DNA of 64,000 nt, taken from positions 682,001 through 746,000 of the forward strand of contig NZ_CP095187.1 in NCBI RefSeq assembly GCF_022965755.1, read 5' to 3'. Under the pieces are notes generated by a model. It did not search any database. It saw only the letters and a program-made list of their open reading frames with translations, and was not told the DNA's origin. A program made the translations under genes and the position numbers. This document shows positions 30,367 to 38,031 of the stretch, piece by piece (the stretch's first letter is position 1; each line of letters starts with the position of its first letter). This DNA comes from Pseudoxanthomonas sp. F37. Lineage in GTDB: Bacteria; Pseudomonadota; Gammaproteobacteria; Xanthomonadales; Xanthomonadaceae.

Positions 30367-31737
30367 TCACGCGCCGTAGCGTGCCTTCAGCATCGCGTAG
30401 GCGCTGCGCAGCGCCAGGGCTTCGCCACCGGCGGGACGGCCGGCCCGGTCGCTGTCGTTCCATGCGTACACGTCCAGGTGCGCCCACTTCATGCCGTCCG
30501 GCACGAAGCGCTCCAGGTACAGCGCGGCGGTCACCGCGCCGGCCATGCGCGAGCCGGCGTTGGCCAGGTCGGCGATGCCGCTGGTCAGGTAGCGCAGGTA
30601 CGGGCGCCACAGCGGCATGCGCCACACCGGGTCGCGCGTGCGTTCGCCGGCGGCGATCCAGTCGTGGGCCACGGCATCGTCGTTGGCGAACAGCGCCGGC
30701 AGGTCCGGACCCAGCGCGATGCGTGCCGCGCCGGTCAGCGTGGCGAAGTCCAGCAGCAGTTCGGGCGACTGCTCGCCCGCGTAGGCCAGCGCATCGCACA
30801 GGATCACGCGGCCTTCGGCATCGGTGTTGTCGATCTCCACGCTGACGCCCTTGCGGGTGGCGATCACCTCGCCGGGACGGAAGGCGTTCGGGCCGATGCT
30901 GTTCTCCACCGCCGGCACCAGCAGGGTCAGCCGTACCGGCAGCCGGCGCGCCATCACCAGACGGGCCAGCGCGATGGCATGCGCCGCGCCGCCCATGTCC
31001 TTCTTCATGTTGCGCATGCCGTCGGCCGGCTTGATGTCCAGGCCGCCGGTGTCGAAGCACACGCCCTTGCCGACCAGCGCCACGTGCGGCTGCGAGGCAT
31101 CGCCCCAGCGCAGCGCGATCAGCCGCGGCGCGCGGTGCGAGGCGCGGCCCACCGCGTGGATGGCGGGGAAGTTCTGCGCCAGCAGCGCGTCGCCGGCGAC
31201 CACCTCGACCTGCGCGCCGTGGGTGGCGGCCAGCTCGCGCACCGCGGCTTCCAGCTCGTCCGGCCCCATGTGCTCGGTGGGCGTGTTGACCAGGTCGCGC
31301 ACCTGCAAGCTGGCCGCCAGCAGGTCCAGCGCTTCGGCATCGGCCTGCGGCAGCACCAGCCGTGCGGGCTTGCGCGCGGGCTGCTTGTAGCGGTCGAACC
31401 TGTAGCTGCCCAGGCCCCAGCCCAGCTGCAGCGCGGTGCGTGCTTCTGCGGACAGGTCGCTGGCCAGCTGCCAGTCGCCGGCCGGCAAACCGAACGGCGC
31501 GTGTGCGTAGCTGTAGGGGTCCAGCGCATCGCCGATGCCGATCAGCGCGCCCGCCAGCCCGTCCTCGCCCGGCAGCAACAGCAGCGAACCCGCACCGGCG
31601 GCAAACGCCTGCGCGTCGATCCAGGCATTGACCGCGGCGGACTGGGTGGTGCGCCAGGCGGCCAGTTGCGTGCGGTCCAGCACGTGCAGCGCGCGGGCGC
31701 TGGAGGAGGCATCGGTGTAGGCGAGGGCGGCGCTCAT
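30367..31737 (-). CDS. M17 leucyl aminopeptidase family protein
   Basis: A 456-residue cytosolic metallo-aminopeptidase of the M17 family, related to PepA and PepB. The C-terminal catalytic domain shows the metal/catalytic lysine motif LVGKGVCFDTGGLDIKP, KKDMGGAA, the signature NTDAEGRVILCDALAY, and LTGAARIALG. The N-terminal domain is divergent, as usual in this family. Two zinc or manganese ions are expected. Its start overlaps the stop of the HAD phosphatase gene (ATGA), so the pair is translationally coupled. Confidence 0.93.
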   Translation of the reverse strand: MSAALAYTDASSSARALHVLDRTQLAAWRTTQSAAVNAWIDAQAFAAGAGSLLLLPGEDGLAGALIGIGDALDPYSYAHAPFGLPAGDWQLASDLSAEARTALQLGWGLGSYRFDRYKQPARKPARLVLPQADAEALDLLAASLQVRDLVNTPTEHMGPDELEAAVRELAATHGAQVEVVAGDALLAQNFPAIHAVGRASHRAPRLIALRWGDASQPHVALVGKGVCFDTGGLDIKPADGMRNMKKDMGGAAHAIALARLVMARRLPVRLTLLVPAVENSIGPNAFRPGEVIATRKGVSVEIDNTDAEGRVILCDALAYAGEQSPELLLDFATLTGAARIALGPDLPALFANDDAVAHDWIAAGERTRDPVWRMPLWRPYLRYLTSGIADLANAGSRMAGAVTAALYLERFVPDGMKWAHLDVYAWNDSDRAGRPAGGEALALRSAYAMLKARYGA

Positions 31738-32474
31738 GCGGCGGCGTGTTCCGTGGCGAAGTCGGGGTGGGCGTCCAGCCAGTCGGCCAGCGCGGTGAGG
31801 GTGGGAAATTCCAGGTCCGGACGCAGGGTTTCGTGCGTCCAGGCGCGGGGTTGGCCGTCGTGGTCTTCCGGCCGGTTGATCCAGCAGCTGCGCAGGCCGG
31901 CGCGCGCGGCCCCCAGCACGTCCATCTCGATGTGGTCGCCCACGTGCAGCACTTCGGCCGGTGGCACGCCCAGGCGCTCGCAGGCGGCCAGGAAGATGCT
32001 GGCCTCGGGCTTGGCGGCGCCGTGTTCGCGCGAATGGATCTGATGCACGAACAGGTGGCCCAGCCCGATCCGCTGCAGGTCGGCGTTGCCGTTGGTCACC
32101 GCGGCCACCGGCAGGCGTGCGGCGATGCGCTCCAGGGCCGCCCGTGCGTCCGGGTAGTACTCCACCTGGTTGCGGGCGGCGTAGAAGGTCTCGTAGGCCG
32201 GTTCCAGCAGGGCCATGTCGGCGCCGCTCTCGCGCAGGGCGTGTTCCAGCGTCATCCGGCGCAGGATGCTGAGGTCGTGCTTGTGCTGCGGGTGCGCGGC
32301 AAACACCTGCTCGCGCACGGCGCGCATGCGCTCGACCGGGAACATGGCGGCGGTGGCGGGGCTGTGCTGGCGCAGCCAGTCGTCGAGGACGCGCTCGATC
32401 CGGGCGCCGATGGGGGCGAACGGCCAGAGGGTGTCGTCGAGGTCGAGGGTGATGGCGCGGACGGGGAAGCTCAT
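31734..32474 (-). CDS. HAD-superfamily hydrolase, YigB-like
   Basis: A 246-residue phosphatase of the haloacid-dehalogenase superfamily. Motif I is D11-L-D13-D-T (ITLDLDDTLWPF), motif II AAVTNGNAD, motif III the lysine in AAKPEASIFLAACERLG, and motif IV HVGDHIEMDVLGA. The helical cap after motif I and the overall length suit YigB-type proteins, which act on flavin precursors or sugar phosphates; the real substrate is not known. TAAAAT lies 7 bases before the ATG, suggesting a leaderless transcript. It is coupled to the M17 peptidase gene. Confidence 0.92.
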   Translation of the reverse strand: MSFPVRAITLDLDDTLWPFAPIGARIERVLDDWLRQHSPATAAMFPVERMRAVREQVFAAHPQHKHDLSILRRMTLEHALRESGADMALLEPAYETFYAARNQVEYYPDARAALERIAARLPVAAVTNGNADLQRIGLGHLFVHQIHSREHGAAKPEASIFLAACERLGVPPAEVLHVGDHIEMDVLGAARAGLRSCWINRPEDHDGQPRAWTHETLRPDLEFPTLTALADWLDAHPDFATEHAAA

Positions 32475-32665
32475 CGCGGCGATTTTACACCCCGTCCCGG
32501 GCTGCCTTTCACTCCGTCAGGCTGGAGGGAGCCCTTGTCCCAGTGGAAGAGGGGGTTGGGGTGAGGGGAAACGAAGATGGTTCTTCGCTTTCCGTTGCTG
32601 GGGCCACATCCGCGATGGCTTTCTGATTCGGTGGCCTTGCGGGACAGGCCTTCATTTTCTTCGGT
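32475..32665. other. Gap with a GAGGGGGTTGGGGTGAGGGG-type repeat stretch
   Basis: No gene is supported. The stretch around 32520-32568 (CTGGAGGGAGCCCTTGTCCCAG, followed by the GGGGTTGGGGTGAGGGG string) resembles short dispersed repeats also seen near 40310 and 41170. Confidence 0.35.
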
Positions 32666-33191
32666 ATGGCGCCGCTCGCCGCGGGGGCGTTCCTTTCTTT
32701 GCTCGTGCAAAGAAAGGAACCAAAGAAAAACGCCCCAGGCGGCACGCCCTGCGCGCTGCGCGCTCCGGGTCCGCGAGCGGGCCGGGAATTTTCGTATGGC
32801 ACATCCCTGTGCCATACGAAAACGCCGTCATCCATGACGGCGCCCTGCGGGTTTTACCCGGCCCGCTCGGCGTGCCTCATGGGGGCCCCGAAAAGCAGGA
32901 GCAACAGCAACAACAACAACAGCAACAGCACATGCAGATCGCGGGCGCGGACGCGTTTGCTTTTGCTCCCGGGGCCCCTTAGGTCCGGCAGTCCCGGCGG
33001 GTAAAACCCGCAGGGCGGCGCACAAGGATGTGCGCCGTTTTCGGCCGGGGCAGGAGGCCCCGTCCGAAAATTCCCGTCGGGACTGCGCACCCGCCGCACA
33101 GCGGCGGGCGGACCGCCGGGGTGTGTTTCTTTTGCCTACTTTTCTTTGCACAAGCAAAGAAAAGTAGGGCCCCCGCGGCGAGCGGCGCCAT
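32666..33191. repeat. Composite inverted element with covarying hairpins
   Basis: Two half-elements face each other around a CAA/CAG-rich core (32894-32931). Each half, read inward, has: ATGGCGCCGCTCGCCGCGGG; a perfect stem A (14 bp at 32689-32720, 15 bp at 33135-33168); GGGAATTTTCG opening stem B (32789-32822, 33038-33070); a 9-bp stem C (32823-32842, 33016-33037); and the string GCCCTGCGGGTTTTACCCG. The sequences flanking the stems are conserved while the stem bases differ with compensatory changes. Open frames inside it are repeat-driven and not called as genes. Confidence 0.8.
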
Positions 33192-33239
33192 GCTCGCCAA
33201 TCAGAGAGCGGACGCCGCAGGCTCAATGAAGCGTAGCGC

Positions 33240-34334
33240 TCACTCCAACAACCGTGCCCACCCCTCCATGCCCTCCACCCGCGCCAGCACCAGCTTCACG
33301 CACACCAGCAGCGGCACCGCCAGCAGCAACCCGATGATCCCCCACAACCACCCGAACAGCATCAGCGCCAGGATCAGCACCAGCGGCGACAGCGCCATCC
33401 GCCTGCCCAGGATGATCGGGGTGACGATCTGCCCCTCGATCGTGTGCAGCACCAGGTAGGCCACCGCCGGCAGCATCGACTGGAACGGCTCCTCGAAGCT
33501 GATGAAGCCCACCAGCAGCATCGCCACCATCCCGATCAGCGGCCCCACGTACGGCGCGAAATTCAGCAGCGCCGCCATCGTGCCCCACAGCAGCGCCTCG
33601 GCCAGCGGCAGCCCCAGCAGGTACAGCACGCAGGCGAACACCAGGCCCACCACCGTGTTGATGATGCTGATGGTCAGCACGTAGCGCGACACCTCGCGCT
33701 CGATGGAGTGCAGGATCTCCACGGTGAACTTCTTCTGCTGCCGCCCCGGCAGCAGCGCGATGGCATTCCGCTGCAGGTTCTCCCCGTACACCATGAAGAA
33801 GAACGTCAGCAGCACCACCGCCAGCAGCGAGGCCAGCACGCGCGGCGTGGCCAGCAGCTTGCCGTAGGGGTCGTCGGGGGTGGCCTGCACCACCTGCGGC
33901 TGCCGCCCCGTCTGGGTGCCGGCGGCGGCGCGGGCGAAGTTCTCGGCGGCCTTGTTGGCGTCCTGCACCGGCTTGGTCAGCTCGCGCAGCTTGGGCGCCA
34001 GCTGGCGCATCTCGCGCGGCGCCTGCTGCGCCCACTCCATCGCCGAGGGCAGCATCTTCTGCGCCAGCAGCCCGGTGGTGGCCATGCCGCCCAGCAGCAC
34101 GATCAGCGCGCCCAGGAAGCGCGGCACGTACAGCCGGCGCAGCACGCGGATGATCGGGTTGCCGACCAGGGCGAAGAACATCGCCAGCAGCACCGGCAGC
34201 AGCAGGTCCTGCGCGGCCCACATCGTGTAGCCCACCGCCAGCGTGGCCAGTACCAGCACCGGGGTGGAGGCGCGCGGGCGTGGCGGCGGCGGGGCGGGGG
34301 CCGCGGGCGCGTCGGGTGGGGCAGGTGTGCTCAT
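33240..34334 (-). CDS. AI-2E family transporter (UPF0118)
   Basis: A 364-residue inner-membrane protein of the AI-2E/PerM family with seven to eight predicted helices. The C-terminal half carries the family core: INTVVGLVFACVLYLLGLPLAEALLWG, LNFAPYVGPLIGM, HTIEGQIVTPIILG and SPLVLILALMLFGWLWGIIG. The hydrophilic middle (about residues 95-160) is longer and more charged than the membrane part. Members export autoinducer-2 or act as sodium/proton antiporters; the role here is open. ATG 34334 is favoured because it starts a short proline-rich cytoplasmic tail before the first helix. Confidence 0.9.
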   Translation of the reverse strand: MSTPAPPDAPAAPAPPPPRPRASTPVLVLATLAVGYTMWAAQDLLLPVLLAMFFALVGNPIIRVLRRLYVPRFLGALIVLLGGMATTGLLAQKMLPSAMEWAQQAPREMRQLAPKLRELTKPVQDANKAAENFARAAAGTQTGRQPQVVQATPDDPYGKLLATPRVLASLLAVVLLTFFFMVYGENLQRNAIALLPGRQQKKFTVEILHSIEREVSRYVLTISIINTVVGLVFACVLYLLGLPLAEALLWGTMAALLNFAPYVGPLIGMVAMLLVGFISFEEPFQSMLPAVAYLVLHTIEGQIVTPIILGRRMALSPLVLILALMLFGWLWGIIGLLLAVPLLVCVKLVLARVEGMEGWARLLE

Positions 34335-34380
34335 GGGCAGGGGGCCGCCGGAAGGAATGCGCGATTGTGCAACGTCCCCC

Positions 34381-34522
34381 GTGGGAGCGACGTGAGTCGC
34401 GAGCGCGCCCCGATAGCGGCGCCGGATGCAGGAGGGTGGACGCGCCGCAGCGCGTCCGGGAGAAGAACGGCCGGCTTTCCCCACGACGGGTGGCGCGCGT
34501 TCGCGACTCACGTCGCTCCCAC
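34381..34522. repeat. REPIN-like inverted element, copy 3
   Basis: The left end (34381-34406, GGGAGCGACGTGAGTCGCGA) and the inverted right end (34495-34522) are 142 bp apart overall, the same architecture as copies at 29374 and 30211. The interior has unrelated sequence and an internal palindrome (GGACGCGC..GCGCGTCC, about 34438-34458). It lies between the AI-2E gene and the yqj-like operon. Confidence 0.85.
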
Positions 34523-34535
34523 CACCGCAAGCGCC

Positions 34536-34964
34536 TCAGCGCTCGGACAGCTCCGTCGCCGCTTCGGCCGGGCGCGGCGCGGTGACCACGATCTCGTCCT
34601 CGTCGAAGGCCTCGTCCACCATCGGCTCTTCGTCGGCCTGCGTGTCGGCCTGTTCCTGCGCTTCCTGCGCGGTGTCGGCGGCCTGCTCGGCGGTCTCGGC
34701 GGCGGCGGCCGCCTGCGCGGTGGCCAGGAAGCTGGAGACGGCGGTGAACATCTGCATCCAGCGGGCGCCGGTCAGCGCGCGCAGCGGCTCGGACCGCCCC
34801 ACCAGGAAGCCGCTGACCACGCCGGCAATGACGATGCGGCCCGGCGTCCAGCCTGCGCGCCAGGCCTGCTTCAGCGTGGCCCATTGCAGCTGTGCGTGGG
34901 TGGCGCGCAGCTCGACCCGCCGCTCGGCCCGCTGCACGTGCTGCAGCAGCTTCTCGAAGCGCAT
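34536..34964 (-). CDS. Hypothetical membrane-associated protein of the yqjD-type operon
   Basis: A 142-residue protein, not assigned to a family. A basic amphipathic N-terminus (residues 1-45) precedes one hydrophobic segment (RIVIAGVVSGFLVG, about 43-56), then an alanine-rich helix and a very acidic C-terminal tail (EEPMVDEAFDEDEIVV). Its start overlaps the stop of the holin-X-like gene (ATGA), so it belongs to the same operon and takes the place of YqjK in the enterobacterial yqjDEK operon. That positional match is the only functional hint. Confidence 0.8.
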   Translation of the reverse strand: MRFEKLLQHVQRAERRVELRATHAQLQWATLKQAWRAGWTPGRIVIAGVVSGFLVGRSEPLRALTGARWMQMFTAVSSFLATAQAAAAAETAEQAADTAQEAQEQADTQADEEPMVDEAFDEDEIVVTAPRPAEAATELSER

Positions 34965-35455
34965 CACGCGCCTCCGTGGTCGGCCGCGCGCGGGTCGTGC
35001 GCGGTGCCGGCGGCCGGCGGCCCATCGTCCAGCGCGGCGTCCTCGTCGAACAGGCCCAGCCTGGACAGCTGGCGCCGCGTGGCATGCATGCCGGTGTAGT
35101 CGAAGTAGCGCCCCACCTTCCACACCGCCAGCGCGGTGACTGCCAGGCTGAGCAGCGCCGCCAGCGACAGCGCCTGCAGCCACGAGAACCCGAAGCGCTG
35201 CATCAGCGCGATCAGCGCGCCGGTGACCAGCAGCCACGCCGAGGCGCCGAACACGATGGCCACCCCGGCCCAGGCCAGCGCGCGGCCGAAGGCGCTGCGG
35301 GCCAGGGCGAAGTCGGCCGAGACCAGGCCGCGGAAGGCGCGCCCGGCATCCTTGGCCGAGCCGAACGCCGCGCGGCCCGCCGCGCCGACCTCCTTCAGGG
35401 TGTCGGCCAGGTCGGGCGGCGCGGGGGTGTCGGTATCGCGGGGCGCGTCGCTCAC
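34964..35455 (-). CDS. Phage holin superfamily III (holin-X) / YqjE-like protein
   Basis: A 163-residue inner-membrane protein with two helices (about residues 62-84 and 92-112) separated by a short loop, a hydrophilic N-terminus and an acidic C-terminus. This matches the holin-X/YqjE family. Despite the family name these chromosomal proteins are not known to lyse cells; they accompany YqjD-type proteins in stationary-phase operons. It lies 9 bases after the yqjD-like stop and overlaps the next gene. Confidence 0.83.
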   Translation of the reverse strand: MSDAPRDTDTPAPPDLADTLKEVGAAGRAAFGSAKDAGRAFRGLVSADFALARSAFGRALAWAGVAIVFGASAWLLVTGALIALMQRFGFSWLQALSLAALLSLAVTALAVWKVGRYFDYTGMHATRRQLSRLGLFDEDAALDDGPPAAGTAHDPRAADHGGA

Positions 35456-35464
35456 GCGGCCGGC

Positions 35465-35833
35465 TTACTTGTCGCCGCCGCTGCGCGCCAGCTTGGCGAT
35501 GATCCAGCCGGCGGCGAAGGCCACGCCGAACGAGGCCAGCGGCCGCTCGCGGATCAGGTCCGCGGCGCTGTCGATCAGGTCGCGGCCCTTGTCCATCAGG
35601 GCGTCCACCTGCTCGCGCGCGGCGCCGCCGCCGGCTTCGGCCGCGGCGATGCCCGACAGCGCGCTGTCGGCCAGTTCGGACTTCACGTTCGCCTTGCCCA
35701 GGCGCAGCTCGTCGCCAGCGGCGCTGGCCGCGCCCTTGATGGCCTCGCCAGCGGCCGCGGCGGCCGACGCCAGGTGCGAACCGGCCTCGCCCAGGTTGGA
35801 CTTCAAGGCATCGGTGTTGGTGGGCATGCTCAT
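35465..35833 (-). CDS. YqjD/ElaB (DUF883) family protein
   Basis: A 122-residue protein: a long alanine-rich amphipathic helix (about residues 8-85) and a C-terminal membrane anchor (about 100-115, FGVAFAAGWIIAKLA) preceded by the family-typical RERPLASFG. In E. coli YqjD and ElaB sit on the inner membrane through this C-terminal anchor and bind stationary-phase ribosomes. A GGAG site lies 8 bases before ATG 35833. It is the first gene of a three-gene operon. Confidence 0.88.
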   Translation of the reverse strand: MSMPTNTDALKSNLGEAGSHLASAAAAAGEAIKGAASAAGDELRLGKANVKSELADSALSGIAAAEAGGGAAREQVDALMDKGRDLIDSAADLIRERPLASFGVAFAAGWIIAKLARSGGDK

Positions 35834-35906
35834 GGGTGTCTCCTGCAGGCGGGGGATGGGGCCACTCTAATGCACGGGGGTGAACGGGCTGTTAGATGGC
35901 TGGGGG

Positions 35907-36020
35907 CGAGGAACGAGTGGCTAGGAACGAGGAACGAGTGGGGGCTGCGGCGTGGAGAGTGAGAGCCACTTGCCCCGCCCGCCCCTCGCTGCTCGTTCCT
36001 CATCACTCGTTCCTGGCCTT
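35907..36020. repeat. Intergenic inverted heptamer-repeat element, copy 3
   Basis: The left arm (35907-35942) repeats GAGGAAC/GAACGAG units; the right arm (35985-36018) has the complementary CTCGTTCCTCATCACTCG pattern. Read on opposite strands the arms agree over about 30 bases with few mismatches, so a long hairpin can form. Heptamers differ from copies 1 and 2. Confidence 0.7.
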
Positions 36021-36022
36021 CC

Positions 36023-37504
36023 TCACTGCATCAGCAGCCGGCCCGTGCCGCGTCCGCGCAGGATGTTCAGCACCAGCTGCGCGGGCTTGCGCTCGAAGCT
36101 GGCGCGGAACCCGGGCAGGTCGCCGAACTCGCCGCTGCTGCTGGCCACGATGATGTCACCCGGGCGCAGGCCGCTGTTCCATGCGCGGCTGTCGCGCGCC
36201 ACGTTGCCTACCTGCACGCCGCCCTGCGCGCCGCGGATCATGCCGCGCACGGCCTGCCGCGCCGACTCGTCCATCTCCTTCAGGGTGGCGCCGGCCAGGC
36301 GCGGATCCAGGCTGGCGCCGTCGGCGCTGCGCGCGCCCTCCTTCAGGGCCACGTTGAGCTGCAGCGGCCTGCCGTCGCGGCGCACGTCCAGCGCCACGCG
36401 CGTGCCCACCGGTTGCAGGCCTTCGAAGTTGTGCAGCGCCGCGCGGTTGTCGATGCGCTGGCCGTTGGCCGCCAGCACCACGTCGCCGGGCTGCAGTCCG
36501 GCCTCGGCCGCGGCCGATCCGGGGTACACGCGGGTCACCAGCGCCCCGCGCGGCAGGTCCAGGCCCAGGCCGCGCGCCACGCGCTCGTCCACGTCCTGCG
36601 ATTCCACCCCGAACGTGCCCCGGCGCACCACGCCGTCGTTGGCGATCAGCTGCTCCATGATGCCGCGCGCCATGTTGATGGGAATGGCGAAGCCCAGGCC
36701 GATGTTGCCGGCCATGCTGCCGCGCGGGTTGAAGCTGGCGGTGTTGATGCCGACCAGCCGGCCCTGCAGGTCCACCAGCGCGCCACCGGAGTTGCCCGGG
36801 TTGATCGAGGCGTCGGTCTGGATGAAGTTCTGGTAGCCCGCCACCGGGATGCCGCTGCGCCCCACCGCCGAGACGATGCCCGAGGTGACGGTCTGGCCCA
36901 GCCCGTAGGGGTTGCCCATCGCCACCACGAAATCGCCCACCTGCAGCTGGTCGCTGTTGGCCATGGGCACCGCGGTCAGGCCCTGGGAGGGGATGCGGAT
37001 CAGGGCCACGTCGGTGTCCGGGTCCGAGCCGATGAACTCGGCTTCCACCTGGCGGCCGTCGCTGAGCGTGACCGACACGCCGTCGGCGTTTTCCACCACG
37101 TGGTGGTTGGTCAGCACGTAGCCGCGCGCGGCATCCACGATGACGCCCGAGCCCAGCGCGCGTTCCACGCGCTCGCGCGGCATGTCGGGGATGCCCAGCA
37201 GGCGGCGGAAGATCGGGTCATCGCCGAACGGCCCCAGCGGGCTGGCCACGCGCACGGTCTGCCGGCTGTACACGCTGACCACCGCGGGGGTGACGCGCTT
37301 GAGCATGGGCGCCAGCGAAGGCAGCGCCTGCCCGTCCACCGCGGTGGGCAGGGCGGCGGCGGCCGGTACGGCGGCCGCCGCCGCGGGTGCGGCGTTGGCC
37401 GGCTTCTGCAGCAGGTCGTTCAGGCCGGTGGCGGCAAACCCGCCGAACGCGGCGGCGGCGGACAGGGCGATCAGGGTGGGGAACGGGCGCAGCGCTTTCT
37501 TCAT
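36023..37504 (-). CDS. degQ: DegQ/DegP-type periplasmic serine protease
   Basis: A 493-residue Do-family protease/chaperone for periplasmic protein quality control. The N-terminus (MKKALRPFPTLIALSAAAAFGG) is a signal peptide or anchor, followed by an alanine/proline linker. The trypsin-like domain has the triad H135 (VLTNHHVV), D165 (DTDVALIR) and S239 (NPGNSGGALV), then two PDZ domains (about 300-395 and 420-490). The first PDZ includes YPGSAAAEAGLQPGDVVLAANG. ATG 37504 is preferred over one 37 codons upstream because it starts the signal sequence directly. DegQ versus DegP/DegS-like naming is uncertain. Confidence 0.93.
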   Translation of the reverse strand: MKKALRPFPTLIALSAAAAFGGFAATGLNDLLQKPANAAPAAAAAVPAAAALPTAVDGQALPSLAPMLKRVTPAVVSVYSRQTVRVASPLGPFGDDPIFRRLLGIPDMPRERVERALGSGVIVDAARGYVLTNHHVVENADGVSVTLSDGRQVEAEFIGSDPDTDVALIRIPSQGLTAVPMANSDQLQVGDFVVAMGNPYGLGQTVTSGIVSAVGRSGIPVAGYQNFIQTDASINPGNSGGALVDLQGRLVGINTASFNPRGSMAGNIGLGFAIPINMARGIMEQLIANDGVVRRGTFGVESQDVDERVARGLGLDLPRGALVTRVYPGSAAAEAGLQPGDVVLAANGQRIDNRAALHNFEGLQPVGTRVALDVRRDGRPLQLNVALKEGARSADGASLDPRLAGATLKEMDESARQAVRGMIRGAQGGVQVGNVARDSRAWNSGLRPGDIIVASSSGEFGDLPGFRASFERKPAQLVLNILRGRGTGRLLMQ

Positions 37505-37730
37505 GGTCGGTCGGCAGCTCGTTGCAAGAGGGAGCGGGCGCCGGAGGCCTCCCGCGTAACCTGAATGAGTCTGCGCACGGACCCCTAAACCGGCAATGAA
37601 GTTCACCCTGTGCACCGCCCTGGCCGGACCCGGCGCGCGACGACGGACGGTGGGTGGAGAGCCATGCCATTGTCATGTCAATCCGGTTGACAGGGGGCAC
37701 CCCCGGGCGTAGTTTGACCACTTCGTGCTG

Positions 37731-37777
37731 ACACAAGATGTTGCGGTCCAGCACGAAGCGGACCCAAGCACTGGTGT
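37731..37777 (+). promoter_or_regulatory. Tandem NrdR-type boxes in the nrdJ promoter
   Basis: Box 1 (37731-37746, ACACAAGATGTTGCGG) matches 12 of 16 positions of the NrdR consensus acaCwAtATaTwGtgt including all core bases. Box 2 (37762-37777, ACCCAAGCACTGGTGT) matches about 10. Their start-to-start distance is 31 bp, three helical turns, as expected for paired NrdR boxes, and they overlap or follow a -35/-10 region. NrdR represses ribonucleotide reductase genes in response to dATP/ATP. Confidence 0.65.
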
Positions 37778-37961
37778 TTCACGTCGGGCTTTGCGCTTGG
37801 GAAATCGGGCGCCTTTGGGGATTGGCGCATGAGGGCGAGGGACGCAGTGGGCAGCACGGCAACGTCAGGGCCCACCACCACAATCCGGCCATCCGGGCAG
37901 CGCATCCTGTGCGGCGGCCCGCGCCGGCGTCCCCGTCGTCCGGGTCCGCGATGAGATACCG

Positions 37962-37981
37962 GGGCAGGCCCAGGCCTGCCC
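37962..37981 (+). other. GC-rich hairpin in the nrdJa leader
   Basis: A perfect 9-bp stem GGGCAGGCC/GGCCTGCCC with a 2-base spacer lies 50 bases before the nrdJa start. It has no T-run, so it is not an obvious terminator. Confidence 0.5.
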
Positions 37982-38031
37982 GCCACAGTCATTAGAGAAG
38001 TTCCAGTCGTTTTCAGGAGAACAACACAACC

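Larger units (their letters stand above)
37505..38031 (+). other. Regulatory gap upstream of nrdJa
   Basis: No gene is supported in these 527 bases. They contain a -35 like TTGACC (37714-37719), two NrdR-type boxes, a 10-bp inverted repeat (CTTCGTGCTG 37721-37730 and CAGCACGAAG 37749-37758) around the first box, and a GC-rich hairpin at 37962-37981. The untranslated leader would be nearly 300 bases. A cobalamin riboswitch was looked for and not recognised. Confidence 0.5.

Noticed and set aside
32471..33226. Several arginine-rich frames and a poly-glutamine-like frame in the 760-bp gap
   Set aside because: They arise from the composite inverted element and its CAA/CAG core. Similar frames are typical over-predictions in this family; none has a ribosome site or a domain.
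34964..35455. Phage holin acting in lysis
   Set aside because: The holin-X label is by family name only; the gene lies in a yqjD-type envelope operon with no phage context.
37505..38031. Cobalamin riboswitch before the B12-dependent reductase
   Set aside because: The long leader invites it, but the conserved B12-box was not found by eye; NrdR boxes explain the control better. A covariance-model scan would be decisive.
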